64,000 bases of DNA. Source: Cellulomonas carbonis (GTDB taxonomy: Bacteria > Actinomycetota > Actinomycetes > Actinomycetales > Cellulomonadaceae). Under the pieces are notes generated by a model. That model was not told the origin of the DNA. It saw only the letters and a program-made list of their open reading frames with translations, and did not search any database. Every line of letters begins with the position of its first letter. Within the stretch, counting starts at the first letter, position 1. Shown here in pieces: positions 7,993 through 16,516 of this stretch. A program made the position numbers and the translations under genes. Location of the stretch: the NCBI RefSeq assembly GCF_014636275.1, contig NZ_BMEB01000001.1:496001-560000 (forward strand), given 5' to 3'.

Positions 7993-9234
7993 TCAGCGCA
8001 GGACGCGGGAGCGCACGACGAAGGCGGCCCAGCCCGTGACGAGGACGGCGGCGAGGCAGAGCAGGGCCGGACGCAGTCCCAGGGGCGTGGCGAGAGCCGG
8101 CGCCAGCAGACCGCCGAGCGCCAGTGCGCCGTAGGCGAAGAACCGGTAGACCGCGCCGACCCGCCCCTGCATCTCGGCCGACGCCAGCTCCTGGCGGTAG
8201 GACATCGCTTGGACGTTGTACGCGGTCACGCCGCAGCCATAGGCGAAGAAGACCGCGGCGAGCACGAGAAAGCCGGCGACCGAGCGGGGTGGCGCCACGG
8301 CCAGCCCCAGAGGGGCGAGGGACGCCAGACCCATGCAAACCACGAGCACGGTGCGCCGTGTGACGCGGGCGGCCAGCCTTGTGGAAACCACGGAGGCGGC
8401 CACCGCACCGAGGGCCCCGACGCCCATGACCGTCCCCACCTGGGCGGAGCTCATCCCCATCTCTCGGACGCTGTACACGAGGAACACCGTGATCATCGCC
8501 TGCTCGGCGAGGTTGAACCAGGTCCCGACGGTCAGCAGCAGCCGCAGGCGCGGGTCGGCCCAGCTGTACCGGAAGCCCTCCGCCGTGCGGGCGAGGAAGG
8601 AACCCGCCGTCACGCCCTGCACGGTCGCGACGTCGTACGCCTGCCGCATCAGCGCCGCGGAGAGCAGGTACGTGGCGGCGATGAGGAACAGCCCGAGAGC
8701 CGGCTGTCCCGCGCCCGCCACCACTCCGCCGACGGCGGGGCCGACGACCTGAGCGAGGGACAGGGTTCCCTGGAGCCGGGAGTTCGCGCGCACGAGCTCG
8801 GCGCGCGGCACGGCCGAGGCGACGTAGGCCTGGAGCGCGACGTCGAACGCCGCCCCCAGGACGCCGACGACCAGGACGACCGCGGCCAGGACCGCGAGGT
8901 TCAGGACGCCGGCGCCGGTCGCCAGGCCGAGCACCGTCAGCGCGATCCCCCGGCCGACGTGCCCGGCGACCATAAGGGGACGCTTGCGCGACCGGTCGAC
9001 CACGGCGCCCAGGAACGGGGTGACCACGAGCACCGGGACGTACTGCGCGAAGGTGAGGAGGCCTGCCTCGCGCGTGCCCGCGTCGAACTGAGCCACGGCC
9101 AGCAGCGGGATCACGACCAGGACGGTCTGTCCGGCGACCTGCGCGAGCGCCTGGCTGGCCCAGAAGACGTGGAACCGGGGCGCCGGGGGCGCCGAGCGGG
9201 GACGTGCGCCCCGTGCGGTGGTCGTGCCGCTCAT
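7993..9234 (-). CDS. MFS transporter, probable product exporter
   Basis: The 413-residue protein starts at ATG 9234, overlapping the upstream stop by 4 nt. It has about 12 hydrophobic helices. The major-facilitator loop 2-3 appears as FLGAVVDRSRKRPLMVAG. The sequence resembles the enterobactin-exporter/MFS_3 type drug and metabolite exporters. Its place inside a biosynthetic operon suggests that it exports the product and gives self-protection. Substrate specificity cannot be read from the sequence. Confidence 0.85.
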   Translation of the reverse strand: MSGTTTARGARPRSAPPAPRFHVFWASQALAQVAGQTVLVVIPLLAVAQFDAGTREAGLLTFAQYVPVLVVTPFLGAVVDRSRKRPLMVAGHVGRGIALTVLGLATGAGVLNLAVLAAVVLVVGVLGAAFDVALQAYVASAVPRAELVRANSRLQGTLSLAQVVGPAVGGVVAGAGQPALGLFLIAATYLLSAALMRQAYDVATVQGVTAGSFLARTAEGFRYSWADPRLRLLLTVGTWFNLAEQAMITVFLVYSVREMGMSSAQVGTVMGVGALGAVAASVVSTRLAARVTRRTVLVVCMGLASLAPLGLAVAPPRSVAGFLVLAAVFFAYGCGVTAYNVQAMSYRQELASAEMQGRVGAVYRFFAYGALALGGLLAPALATPLGLRPALLCLAAVLVTGWAAFVVRSRVLR

Positions 9235-10376
9235 GACCGCACCTCCAGCGGTGTCGGGTGGTCCGGCGCAGGCGTCGTGCCCAGGCGCGTCACATGGTCG
9301 ATCCCCAGCTCCAGCGCGCGGTCGCGGGTCCGGCCGTCCAGGTCGACCGTGAGCGCGACACCGTCCGGGGGGCGGACGAGGTGCCACAGCGGGACGGCGG
9401 CCGCACCGCGGAGGCGCTTGGCATGGGACACGCCCGCACCGAGGTCCACCGTCCGCAGCCCATTCCGGAGCGCGTGCCGCACCGGCTCGTAGACGAGCAC
9501 CTGGCCGTACGCGCCGCCCGTGCCTCCCACCTCGTCGTAGGTCAGGCCGACGAGGCGCATCCAGAGCGTGCCGCCGTACTCGATCCCGAGCGCGAACGCC
9601 GTGACGGCGCCCGAGCCGTCGACCAGCTCGAAGGCCACGGTCGGCAGCCCCGCGGACGCGCATCGGCGCAGGTACGTCGTCATCCGGTCCCGCGACGCGG
9701 GCTGGCCGTGTCGCTCCTGGACATGGACGGCGAGCTCCGCATAGTGCTCGAGCTCCGGCGCGTCCGGACCGAGGTAGCGCGCCCGCAGGTTCCCGCTCAG
9801 ATCACGAAGCTCCCGGCGCACCGTGCCCCGGCGTGACGACGACAGGCCGGCCACGTAGCCGTCGAAGTCCTCGCACGTCAGGTCGATGGCGCACCCGACC
9901 TCCGCGAGCACCGGGACGAAGCGCGGATCAGCGGCGACGACCCGTCTAGCCAGCCCCTCGCCGGCGTACAGGAGCGCCGACGGGCCGTCCGGGGCCGCCG
10001 CCTCGAGCAGGCGGGCGAGCACGGCCCCGTCCTCCCCCCCGGCGGCACCGCCGGCCGTCGGGACGTCGTTCCACTGGCCGATTCGGGCTCCCAGGAGCGT
10101 CTGCGGCCGCCAGTCGTCCGGCGAGCCGGAGAACCAGCCACGGGTCACCGCGAAGAGGTCGTAGACGCTGTTCGCCGAGCCGTCCGGCATGTGGTGCCGG
10201 GCCAGAGCACCGTCCAGCACGCCGTCGGTGCGGTGGACGACGACCGAGGTCCGCGCGGTGGAGGGGTCGTCGAAGACACGGAGCCACTCCGGGCTCGCGT
10301 ACAGCGACGACGCCGCCAGACCGGCCTGCGCCAACTGGGAGCACGCCGACGCGACCGTCAGCTCTTCGACGCTCAT
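9231..10376 (-). CDS. Fem/GNAT-type acyltransferase (Acetyltransf_6-like)
   Basis: This 381-residue protein starts at ATG 10376 and overlaps the ATP-grasp stop by 4 nt. SLYASPEWLRVF near the N-terminus and, in the C-terminal half, AFALGIEYGGTLWMRL, GQVLVYEPVRHALRNGLRTVDLGAG and SHAKRLRG follow the tandem-GNAT pattern of FemABX/BioF2-like acyltransferases. These enzymes transfer acyl or aminoacyl groups, from CoA, ACP or aminoacyl-tRNA, to amines. Next to an ATP-grasp ligase it probably forms a second amide or acylates the hydrazine. Donor and acceptor are unknown. Confidence 0.75.
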   Translation of the reverse strand: MSVEELTVASACSQLAQAGLAASSLYASPEWLRVFDDPSTARTSVVVHRTDGVLDGALARHHMPDGSANSVYDLFAVTRGWFSGSPDDWRPQTLLGARIGQWNDVPTAGGAAGGEDGAVLARLLEAAAPDGPSALLYAGEGLARRVVAADPRFVPVLAEVGCAIDLTCEDFDGYVAGLSSSRRGTVRRELRDLSGNLRARYLGPDAPELEHYAELAVHVQERHGQPASRDRMTTYLRRCASAGLPTVAFELVDGSGAVTAFALGIEYGGTLWMRLVGLTYDEVGGTGGAYGQVLVYEPVRHALRNGLRTVDLGAGVSHAKRLRGAAAVPLWHLVRPPDGVALTVDLDGRTRDRALELGIDHVTRLGTTPAPDHPTPLEVRS

Positions 10377-11611
10377 CGGACCACCGCGAGGTCGTCGACG
10401 TGGGAGGTCACCCGCGAGGCGGCGGAGTAGGCCGCCGCGAGCGAGAGCGACGGCGACGGCGCGAGGGTCCGGACCTGCCCCAGGGAGCCCCGGTAGTCCT
10501 GGGCCGTGCCGACCTCGTCGCCCGGCGCGGCGGCCGGGACGGTCTCGCGCACCCACGGAAGGCGGGCCACGGCCTCCCAGTCCGGTGCCTGCTGCAGCCG
10601 GCCCGGGCGGTCCGCGTAGACGATGACGCCGGAGGAGTACGCGCCGTTGAGGACCGCGGCGCGTGGCTCGGCGCCCGTCGCGGAGTCCACGACCCGGCCG
10701 TAGAAGCCCCCGTCGAGGCAGTCGTCCAGCATGCGGGTGACGAGGGCGCCCGCCAGCCGGGCGTTCACCTCGACGAGGTGGACGCCGTCCGGGGTGAGCG
10801 CGAACTCGGTGTGCAGCGCGCCCTGCTCCATGTCCAGGCCCGAGACGATCCGGTCGACGCACGCCTCCATGTCCGCGCGGTGCGACGCCGCGCACGGGGC
10901 GGGGAACGTGTAGGCGAGCTCGGGGAAGTACGGGTGCTCCCCCAGGTGGCGGTCCGTCACGCCGAGGTGCACCGCCCGGCCCCGCGACACGAGCGTCTCG
11001 AGGCTGACGAGCGGTCCGTCGAGGTACTCCTCCGCCATGAGACCGCCGGACAGGTACCGTCCGCCGGCCATCAGCGCGGTCCACACCTCCCCTGCCTCGC
11101 TCGGTGAGCGCGCGAGGCGGACCTGCATGCTGCCGGTGCCGCGCACGTTCTTGAGGACCACGGGGCCCCCGACCTCCGCCGCGAACATCTCGGCCGCCTC
11201 CCGCGAGTCCAGCGAGCCCCACCGGACGGCGGGCAGACCGAGCCGCTCGTACCAGGCGCGCGCCTCGCGCTTGTCCCGCAGCACGGCGACCGCACCCTCC
11301 GAGAGGAACGGCGCACCGAGCTCGGCGGCGAGACCCGCCGAGTACGGGAGGTGCCGGTCCGTGGCGCAGACGACGCCGTGCGGTCCCGCACCGACCTCCC
11401 GCAGCCAGCCAGGGCTGCGGTACCGGTCGAGGTCCACCTCGATGCGCAGACGACCACAGTCCCGAAGGATCGGCAGCACCTCGTTGCCGGGCGCGTGCGC
11501 GTACTTGTCCGGGTCCGCCGTGACGAGCACGACGTCATGCCCCTGGCGCTCGGCGTGCCGAGCCAGGAGCAGCCCCGATCCCGTCGTCGCCGCCTCAACG
11601 AAGAACAGCAT
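10373..11611 (-). CDS. ATP-grasp amino-acid/peptide ligase
   Basis: The 412-residue protein has an N-terminal pre-ATP domain (MLFFVEAATTGSGLLLARHA) and then the ATP-grasp core: GPVVLKNVRGTGSM with the nucleotide-binding Lys, LMAEEYLDGPLVSLETLV, and LHTEFALTPDGVHLVEVNARLAG with the metal-binding Glu and Asn. Its nearest type is the L-amino-acid/dipeptide ligase group (carboxylate plus amine through an acyl phosphate). It overlaps the upstream hydroxylase gene by 17 nt and the downstream acyltransferase by 4 nt. It probably joins an amino acid to the hydrazine or amine product of the upstream enzymes. Confidence 0.85.
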   Translation of the reverse strand: MLFFVEAATTGSGLLLARHAERQGHDVVLVTADPDKYAHAPGNEVLPILRDCGRLRIEVDLDRYRSPGWLREVGAGPHGVVCATDRHLPYSAGLAAELGAPFLSEGAVAVLRDKREARAWYERLGLPAVRWGSLDSREAAEMFAAEVGGPVVLKNVRGTGSMQVRLARSPSEAGEVWTALMAGGRYLSGGLMAEEYLDGPLVSLETLVSRGRAVHLGVTDRHLGEHPYFPELAYTFPAPCAASHRADMEACVDRIVSGLDMEQGALHTEFALTPDGVHLVEVNARLAGALVTRMLDDCLDGGFYGRVVDSATGAEPRAAVLNGAYSSGVIVYADRPGRLQQAPDWEAVARLPWVRETVPAAAPGDEVGTAQDYRGSLGQVRTLAPSPSLSLAAAYSAASRVTSHVDDLAVVR

Positions 11612-13025
11612 CGGCCACCCCTCTCCGGGCGTCGACGGAGGCGAGGCCCCCTACGGGGGCACCGCGACGCGCCCGCCGGGCCGCGACGGCGGCGACCACA
11701 CGGTCGCTCATGAGCCCCAGCGAGCTGAGGTTGGCGAAGCCGGGGCCCTGCGCGAAGCCGGCGAGGGCCGGGACGAACAGGGGCGGCGTCACGCCCCGCA
11801 GCGCGAGGTCGTGCGCGAGGGCTCCGTGCTCCGCGACGTCCGCGAGGGGGACCTCCAGCATCGCCTCGAGCGCGACCTCCGTGGTCGGCCCGAGGAGCGC
11901 CCGTACGCCCTCGGCGGCGTCGAACCCGGTGCAGTTGACCACCGCGTCGAACGGGACGTCACTGATCTGCTCGCCCCGGCGTACCCGGACGACCGCCCTG
12001 CCGTCGCGCTCCCAGACGGACAGCACGCGGCCCTCCGTCAGCACGACGCGGTCGTCGTTCATGAGCCTCGCGACGGCGTCGCCGCTGATGACTCCGCGGT
12101 CCGTACGGCGGATGAAGTGACGGCGCTCGTGCTCGCTGCGGCGGGACCAGTCCACGCTCTCCGGGTCGGAGTACACCCGGTTCTCCACGGGCGACTCCGC
12201 CCGCGACGCCACGAGGCCCGATGTCATGAGCTCGATGTGGAGCCGCTGCGTGGTGGACGCGGCGATGGCGAGCGCGGCTGACGAGGCGCTCTCCCCCGCA
12301 CCGACGACGCAGACGCGCGCGCCGGCGCGGCCCAGGGCCGCCAGGGCGTCCCGCGGTGAGCGCGCGTCCAGGACGAGGTGGGCCGCGGAGGGCTCGACGT
12401 CGAGGGCGCGGACGGCGCCGGGACCGGTGACCATCACGGCCCGAGCCGTGATGGTCCGCACCGCGCCACCCGGGGCGACCGTCGTCACCGTCCAGAGGGC
12501 GTCGTCCACCCGGTCCACACGCGTGACGCGCTCGGTCAGGTGCGAGATGCCGTTCGTGGCCCGCTCCACGACCCAGCTCAGGTACTCGGCGAAGCGCCGG
12601 TGCGTCACCCCCTGGACACCGGCGTCGACCCATCCGGAGTAGCCGGTCCGGTCGATGAGGTAGCGCGCCCAGCTGAGGCGGATCATCTCGTCGTTGAGCG
12701 CCTCGTGGACGCGCGGGAACGAGCGCTCGCTCCGGTACGGGAACCCGACGTCCTTCTCAGGGCGCGTGCCGAGCGTCTCGTGGCCGCTGGTGAACCCGGA
12801 GTCCCCGCGCCAGTGCGCTCCGGGCGCCACCGCGTCGACGACGGCCACACGCAGGCCCATGTCCGTGCACGAGTTGAGCGCGTGAACCTTGGCGGCGACG
12901 GCGACGCCCTTCGCGCCGGCACCGACGCAGACGAGGTCCAACGGCTCCGCGTCCTCATGGCACGCGCGCGGCGAGCCCGGGTTCAGGTGCTCCACAGGTA
13001 CGGCTCCTCCGGTCAGGGTGGTCAT
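11595..13025 (-). CDS. Lysine/ornithine N-hydroxylase-like flavin monooxygenase
   Basis: The 476-residue product starts at ATG 13025, overlapping the oxidase stop by 4 nt. LVCVGAGAKGVAVAAKV is the FAD GxGxxG site. VCVVGAGESASSAALAIA is the NADPH site with the GESA signature of N-hydroxylating monooxygenases. FDAVVNCTGFD is the ATG-like motif before the C-terminus. Siderophore lysine N6-hydroxylases and the hydrazine-pathway hydroxylase Spb38 have this layout. Beside a MetRS-like ligase, a cupin and a DAO-like oxidase, the best inference is N6-hydroxylation of L-lysine as the first step of N-N bond formation. The amino acid substrate is not proven. Confidence 0.82.
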   Translation of the reverse strand: MTTLTGGAVPVEHLNPGSPRACHEDAEPLDLVCVGAGAKGVAVAAKVHALNSCTDMGLRVAVVDAVAPGAHWRGDSGFTSGHETLGTRPEKDVGFPYRSERSFPRVHEALNDEMIRLSWARYLIDRTGYSGWVDAGVQGVTHRRFAEYLSWVVERATNGISHLTERVTRVDRVDDALWTVTTVAPGGAVRTITARAVMVTGPGAVRALDVEPSAAHLVLDARSPRDALAALGRAGARVCVVGAGESASSAALAIAASTTQRLHIELMTSGLVASRAESPVENRVYSDPESVDWSRRSEHERRHFIRRTDRGVISGDAVARLMNDDRVVLTEGRVLSVWERDGRAVVRVRRGEQISDVPFDAVVNCTGFDAAEGVRALLGPTTEVALEAMLEVPLADVAEHGALAHDLALRGVTPPLFVPALAGFAQGPGFANLSSLGLMSDRVVAAVAARRARRGAPVGGLASVDARRGVADAVLR

Positions 13026-14059
13026 CCGGCGCGCACGGCGTCCACGCGAGCCGTCGCGGCACCGGCCGCGGGCCACATCAGGTCCAGGAGCTCGTGCGCC
13101 AGGCCGACGCCGAGCCGCACGCCCGAGCCGTGCGTGCCCGTGACGCACCACACCCGCGAGGTGGCCTCGAGAGGGGCCACCCAGGGCTGGTCGTCGGCGG
13201 TGTAGGTGTCCACGAAGACCTTGCGCTCGACGAGCTCGGCGTCACCGAGGACGCGCTCCGCGGCGCGCCGGGCGACGGCGTCCGGTGTGGGGTGCGACGG
13301 GCCCTCAACGGGCTCGACGTCCCAGACGTCGTGCTTCACGGACATCGCGTAGACACCCGGCTCGGACACCCGCGGGAACAGGAACACGCCCTCCTGCAGG
13401 TCGACGAAGGTCAGGTCCGGCTGCCGGTCCCTGCTCCGCCACCGGTAGCCGAAGACCCGCTTGGTGCGCACGGGCGGCGGCTCGAGGCCCCACGAACGGC
13501 ACGTTTCGAGGACCCACGGACCCACGCACACGACGACGCGGTCCGCCTCGATCTCACGCCGCGGGGTCGACACGACCACGCTCCCGTCGACCACGCGCAC
13601 CGCCGTGACCCGCTCACCCTCGGCGACCTCGCTCGCCCCTGCCGCGAGCAGCTCCGCGCGGAGGTGCTTCACGAGCCCTCGAGGGTCGATGACGTGCCCG
13701 GGCGTCCGTGCCCCGGCAGGCAGGGAACCAACCGCGGGCGCGGGCTCCACGTCCTCGTCCACGAGCTCGGCCAGGCGCCCCGCGTCCTCCGGGTCCTCCA
13801 GAGCCCAGAGCGTGGGCGTCGACCGCCGGTACTCCACGGCCGGCGAGGCCGCCTCGTGCCAGGCGGCGCTGGACGCCACGAGCCGGCGGTGGCGGTCGCT
13901 CCATCCGAGAGCCAGGTCGCTCGCACCCGCGTAGCTGCTCGCGCCGGAACCGAGCGTCGCCTGCTCGAGGACGACCACCCCGTCGGCGAGACCACGGCTG
14001 CGTGCGCCCTCCGCGACGGCCATGCCGACGACACCACCGCCGATCACGACCAGCCTCAT
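13022..14059 (-). CDS. D-amino-acid-oxidase-family FAD oxidoreductase
   Basis: The 345-residue protein starts at ATG 14059 with RLVVIGGGVVGMAVAEGA, the FAD dinucleotide motif of the DAO/glycine oxidase family. It ends with VWCVTGTHGSGVRLGVGLAHELLDL, the C-terminal FAD-binding signature. The length is normal for the family. In the s56-p1 pathway the matching enzyme (Spb39) oxidatively cleaves the lysine-derived part of the N-N-linked intermediate and releases a free hydrazino acid. The same role fits here because the gene sits between cupin and hydroxylase with 4-nt overlaps on both sides. Confidence 0.82.
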   Translation of the reverse strand: MRLVVIGGGVVGMAVAEGARSRGLADGVVVLEQATLGSGASSYAGASDLALGWSDRHRRLVASSAAWHEAASPAVEYRRSTPTLWALEDPEDAGRLAELVDEDVEPAPAVGSLPAGARTPGHVIDPRGLVKHLRAELLAAGASEVAEGERVTAVRVVDGSVVVSTPRREIEADRVVVCVGPWVLETCRSWGLEPPPVRTKRVFGYRWRSRDRQPDLTFVDLQEGVFLFPRVSEPGVYAMSVKHDVWDVEPVEGPSHPTPDAVARRAAERVLGDAELVERKVFVDTYTADDQPWVAPLEATSRVWCVTGTHGSGVRLGVGLAHELLDLMWPAAGAATARVDAVRAG

Positions 14060-14349
14060 CCGACGCGCTTCCACCACAGCGAGAGGAAGACCAGCGGCTC
14101 GGCGTCGTCGGCGAACGCCGTGTGGACCGTCCGCGCCGGGATCTCCACGGGGGTTCCAGGACGCAGCGTCATGCGCCTGTTGGGGAGCTCGACGTAACCG
14201 GTGCCGCGGTCGACGACCCAAATCTCGGCGCTCTCGTGCGAGTGGCCGTCGGTGGCCCCGCCGGGCGGGACCGTCACCATCATGGCGCCGAAGTTGATGC
14301 CCTCGCTGACGCCCTCCATCTCGAGGTTCGTCGTGTACCTGCCGCTCAT
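14056..14349 (-). CDS. Small cupin protein (hydrazine synthetase cupin component)
   Basis: A 97-residue single-domain cupin starts at ATG 14349, inside the stop of the MetRS-like gene. Motif 1 reads PPGGATDGHSHESAEIWVVDRG, with the two His and the Glu expected to bind a metal. Motif 2 contains IPARTVHTAF with the third His. In characterised hydrazine synthetases such as Spb40 a metal-binding cupin domain is fused to a MetRS-like domain and carries out the N-N forming rearrangement. Here it is a free-standing protein that is translationally coupled to the ligase, so the two probably act as a complex. Confidence 0.83.
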   Translation of the reverse strand: MSGRYTTNLEMEGVSEGINFGAMMVTVPPGGATDGHSHESAEIWVVDRGTGYVELPNRRMTLRPGTPVEIPARTVHTAFADDAEPLVFLSLWWKRVG

Positions 14350-16052
14350 CGCTCGTCTCCAGTCGTGGTCGCGGGGCGGGCGAGCGAGACGCACCGCCCG
14401 AAGGTCTCGGCCGACAGGTCCGCGGTGCGTCGCCAGCGGACGGTGATCCGGTGCGGTGCCGTGCCTGACGCCACGAAGCGCCGCAGCCCGTCGAGCGTGG
14501 GCTCGGACTCGCCGGTCAGGGCCTCCCAGACCGCGGACGCGACCCGGGGCATGACTGGGTTGGCCAGGTGCGCGAGGCCTGCCAGGGCACCCAGGGCGGT
14601 CGCGGGGTCGTCGGCCAGCACGACCGCCTCGTCCAACCACCGGCGGAGCTCTCCGTACGCCGACGTCAGGCTGTGGGCGGCGGTCGTGAGGGAGCCGTCC
14701 AGCCGGGCCAAGGCCTCTCCCAGGCGCTCGACCGAGGAGCCGTCCAGCGCAGCGCCCTGCGCCGCGCTCGCCGTCGCCCGCCCGATCACCGCGTCCAGGT
14801 CGCGCACGAGAGCGTTGTGGAAAGCGAGGAACTCGTCGACGGAGAAGTTCGTCGAGGACGTCTCCGGGCTGCGCCAGGCGAGATAGGCGCGAAGGACATC
14901 GGGGTCCGCGCCGCCCACCGTCACGGAGTCGCCGGCCCAGATGACGTGACGCCGGCTCGTCGAGAACTTCTCGCCGTCGAGCCGGAAGAAGTAGTTCGTC
15001 AGCACGTTGTCGACGGGCTTGAACGTCGTCTGTGCGAGCGTCGTCCCGAATCCACCGACCATGTACGGCACGGTGTTGTCGATACCGAACGACATGTGGG
15101 AGATGACGGGTGATCCCGCCGCGAGCGGGTTCCCCCGACCGGTGATCTGCGCGCATCGTTCGCCGGCCAGGAAATGGCACCCGATCTGCAGCGCTGAACC
15201 CTGCCAGATCACCTGCTGGTCGTCGAGACCCGGTCCGCTCCGACGGACTCCCCAGCGCCCTGGCGCGGTCAGGCGGACGCGTGCCCCGTTGCGGTCGAGG
15301 TAGCGCTCGATCGGCCTGAGGAAGTCGGGCCGCACGCCGGCGGCATGCGCCGCGCCCAGCACCGCCTCCGGACCGCCGGGGATGTCGAGCTGGAGCGTCA
15401 CGACGTCGTCCGTCTCGACCGTCATCCGCTCGTCGGCGGCGCCGACGTCGGGCATCTGCTCGGGCCACGTCAGGGAGCCGCAGCTCTCGCAGGAGAAGCC
15501 ACCGAGGCCCGCACCACAGTCCGGGCAGCGGCCGGCGAGCCACGCGCCCGTCAGGATCTCGCCCGCCTGCGGGACCATGGCCGCGACGGACCGCTCGTCG
15601 GCCGGGGCGCTCGTCACCCGGGGCATGCGCTCGACGACCGTCGTGGCGTGCCCCGCTCGCTCGACCTCGTCGACCAGGCCCTGCTGGAGCTGCTCGTAGC
15701 GGTCCCGCCACTCCGGGTCGTCGAGCACGTCGAGGAAGTCGTCGTACACGATGTCGAGCGCCGCGAGGTCCGCCTGGATGGCCTGGTGGTAGCGACCTGC
15801 GACGTCATGGGGGGTCGAGCTCTCGCGGTGGGCCTGCAGCGTCACGTAGGACTCGTGGACGTCGCTCATCCCGATCATGGTGGTGATGGCCCCGGACCAA
15901 CGGAGCATGCGCCGCAGGACGTCCATCCGCAGAAGGGGTCCGGCGACGTGCCCGAGGTGCGCCCGGCCGTTCGGGACGAGGCAGACCGGCGTGAGGAAGT
16001 GCTCCTCGCCCACCCGGTCAAGGTTGGAGAGGAGTGCGGTGCCGCCGCTCAC
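14346..16052 (-). CDS. Methionyl-tRNA-synthetase-like amino acid ligase (hydrazine synthetase component)
   Basis: The 568-residue class I synthetase-like protein starts at GTG 16052, overlapping the upstream stop by 4 nt. It has a HIGH variant (PNGRAHLGHVAG), a zinc-knuckle insertion (CPDCG then CESCG, about residues 185-205) and a KMSKS variant (EKFSTSR), followed by a helical anticodon-domain-like C-terminus. Housekeeping MetRS would not lie between a GNAT, a cupin, an oxidase and an N-hydroxylase. Relatives in N-N pathways use ATP to load an amino acid onto the hydroxyl of N6-hydroxylysine. The amino acid partner (glycine in s56-p1) cannot be read from the sequence. Confidence 0.83.
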   Translation of the reverse strand: MSGGTALLSNLDRVGEEHFLTPVCLVPNGRAHLGHVAGPLLRMDVLRRMLRWSGAITTMIGMSDVHESYVTLQAHRESSTPHDVAGRYHQAIQADLAALDIVYDDFLDVLDDPEWRDRYEQLQQGLVDEVERAGHATTVVERMPRVTSAPADERSVAAMVPQAGEILTGAWLAGRCPDCGAGLGGFSCESCGSLTWPEQMPDVGAADERMTVETDDVVTLQLDIPGGPEAVLGAAHAAGVRPDFLRPIERYLDRNGARVRLTAPGRWGVRRSGPGLDDQQVIWQGSALQIGCHFLAGERCAQITGRGNPLAAGSPVISHMSFGIDNTVPYMVGGFGTTLAQTTFKPVDNVLTNYFFRLDGEKFSTSRRHVIWAGDSVTVGGADPDVLRAYLAWRSPETSSTNFSVDEFLAFHNALVRDLDAVIGRATASAAQGAALDGSSVERLGEALARLDGSLTTAAHSLTSAYGELRRWLDEAVVLADDPATALGALAGLAHLANPVMPRVASAVWEALTGESEPTLDGLRRFVASGTAPHRITVRWRRTADLSAETFGRCVSLARPATTTGDER

Positions 16053-16516
16053 GAGACCGGGGCGCTGAGGTCGGTCATGTCGTACGTGACCCACGGCGTC
16101 GCCGTGGCGACCCGGTCGTAGACCGCCCGGGCGCGGTCGTTCGACTCCGCGGTGATCCAGCGGACCCGCTCCCAACCGGCCTCGGCTGCGTGCCGCCGGA
16201 CGGCGGAGAGCAGCTCCTGGACGGCACCGGTCCCCCGGTTGGCCGGGTCGACGAAGAGGTCGTCCATGAACCCGGCGACGACACCAGCGACAGGCCTGAG
16301 GAAGGGGCGGAGGTGCGCCAGGCCGACGAGCGCGTCAGGACGGTCCGGGTCGCTGACGACGAGCGCCACGATCTCGCCGGACTCGACCCACGACCACACC
16401 GTCTCGAGGTGCTCGGGCGACGCGACGCGCTCGTAGAACTCGAGATATCCCGCATACAGGCGCGCCCATTCCGGGCGGTCGCCCCTGATGGCACGACGAA
16501 CTGTCCAATCCCCCAC
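16049..16516 (-). CDS. GNAT-family N-acetyltransferase
   Basis: The 155-residue product has a GTG start at 16516 with GAGGGG upstream. It shows the GNAT core: FMDDLFVDPANRGTGAVQELLSAVRRHA (acetyl-CoA pyrophosphate loop) and WERVRWITAESNDRARAVYDRVA. It is the first gene of the operon and overlaps the MetRS-like gene by 4 nt. It could acetylate an amine intermediate, as in transient protection of lysine or hydrazine, or detoxify the product for self-resistance. Neither role is shown by the sequence. Confidence 0.8.
   Translation of the reverse strand: MGDWTVRRAIRGDRPEWARLYAGYLEFYERVASPEHLETVWSWVESGEIVALVVSDPDRPDALVGLAHLRPFLRPVAGVVAGFMDDLFVDPANRGTGAVQELLSAVRRHAAEAGWERVRWITAESNDRARAVYDRVATATPWVTYDMTDLSAPVS

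Noticed and set aside
11595..13025. Hydroxamate siderophore cluster
   Set aside because: An N-hydroxylase is present, but there is no NIS synthetase, NRPS, ferric-siderophore receptor or reductase. The cupin/MetRS/DAO neighbours point to N-N chemistry.
14346..16052. MetRS-like gene as a housekeeping or drug-resistant second MetRS
   Set aside because: Overlap with cupin, oxidase and N-hydroxylase genes and the diverged HLGH and KFSTS motifs favour an N-N ligase. A resistance copy would not need these neighbours.
4732..16516. Phosphonate or phosphinothricin-type cluster, because of the enolase homologue
   Set aside because: No PEP mutase, phosphonopyruvate decarboxylase or related genes are present.
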